NCBI GenBank assembly: GCA_016710585.1
Contig: JADJVN010000022.1
Span: forward strand, 1-64,000
Source of the DNA: Saprospiraceae bacterium
Lineage (GTDB): Bacteria > Bacteroidota > Bacteroidia > Chitinophagales > Saprospiraceae
Direction: 5' to 3'
DNA: 64,000 nucleotides
Shown: positions 63,906-64,000 of the stretch, in pieces
Position numbering within the stretch: the stretch's first letter is position 1
Layout: the number at the start of each line of letters is the position of its first letter
Notes under the pieces: model-generated
Database searches by the model: none
Told to the model about the DNA's origin: nothing
What the model saw: the letters and a program-made list of their open reading frames with translations, nothing else
Made by a program: the position numbers and the translations under genes

Positions 63906-64000
63906 TTATTTTTTTAAATTATTTTTTAAAAACTTCAAAGCTTTAGAGATTTGATTTTCTACAGTTTTAATAGAAATATCAAGTTCTTCAGCTATTTGAG
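63906..64000 (-). CDS. ECF RNA polymerase sigma factor, C-terminal end (cut by window edge)
   Basis: The last 31 codons read QIAEELDISIKTVENQISKA, then LKFLKNNLKK and stop at 63908-63906. This is a sigma-70 region 4 helix-turn-helix (IAEELDIS, TVENQISKALK). Forty bases separate it from the FecR gene. With FecR and the STN receptor it forms a cell-surface signalling cascade, and it probably transcribes the receptor genes downstream. The N-terminal part is outside the window. Confidence 0.8.
   Translation of the reverse strand, partial: QIAEELDISIKTVENQISKALKFLKNNLKK

Overview
The window reads as chromosomal DNA of a low-GC, gliding-type member of the Bacteroidota, most like the Saprospiria/Chitinophagia side of the phylum. 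The evidence is: type IX secretion (T9SS) core genes gldK-L-M-N with a PorP/SprF gene; many secreted proteins ending in T9SS type A C-terminal sorting domains; a Bacteroidota arginine operon built around an N-succinyl/N-acetyl-ornithine carbamoyltransferase; the bamD-rpoZ-coaBC-DUF4835 block; DUF4249 and FecR/TonB-receptor genes; and TAnnTTTG-like -7 promoter elements. No phage, insertion sequence or CRISPR array was seen.

Layout. 1-11740 (minus): a tandem array of at least seven paralogous, cysteine-rich, T9SS-exported proteins, the first cut by the window edge. 12286-20280 (minus): arginine operon GNAT-argG-argC-argD-argF'-argB-argE-argH, in which argH carries an internal deletion. 20432-30668 (mostly plus): a KAS III enzyme, a hybrid histidine kinase, a membrane protein (minus), lolA, a GH3-family gene, bamD, rpoZ, coaBC, DUF4835 and purN. 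30815-35492: an M4 metalloprotease with T9SS tail and a beta-helix lipoprotein. 35565-39374 (plus): a tiny membrane protein and three membrane/glycosyltransferase genes. 39318-45302 (minus): two small ORFs, then gldN, gldM, gldL, gldK and porP. 45302-48285 (minus): a thioredoxin-fold YyaL-type protein, an MBL-fold hydrolase and a small conserved gene. 48449-51309 (plus): a beta-barrel protein, a lipoprotein, a metal ABC permease fused to a DtxR-type regulator, and a ferredoxin. 51343-55359 (minus): a large subtilisin with T9SS tail. 55391-58624 (minus): an exosortase cassette (XrtH-like) with an IPTL-CTERM-type substrate. 59045-59129: tRNA-Ser(UGA). 59184-64000 (minus): ECF sigma factor (partial), FecR, STN-type TonB receptor and DUF4249 lipoprotein.

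How it fits together. The T9SS core exports the array proteins and the two proteases. The exosortase cassette is a second, separate surface-sorting system with its own substrate next door. LolA, BamD, DUF4835 and the beta-barrel and TonB genes concern outer-membrane building.

Caution on sequence quality. Eight or nine genes, including the essential coaBC, are interrupted by single-base indels, mostly in homopolymer runs, while the protein continues perfectly in another frame. I read these as consensus errors of the assembly rather than true pseudogenes, and annotate such genes as one CDS. The argH lesion is different: about 90 codons are missing.
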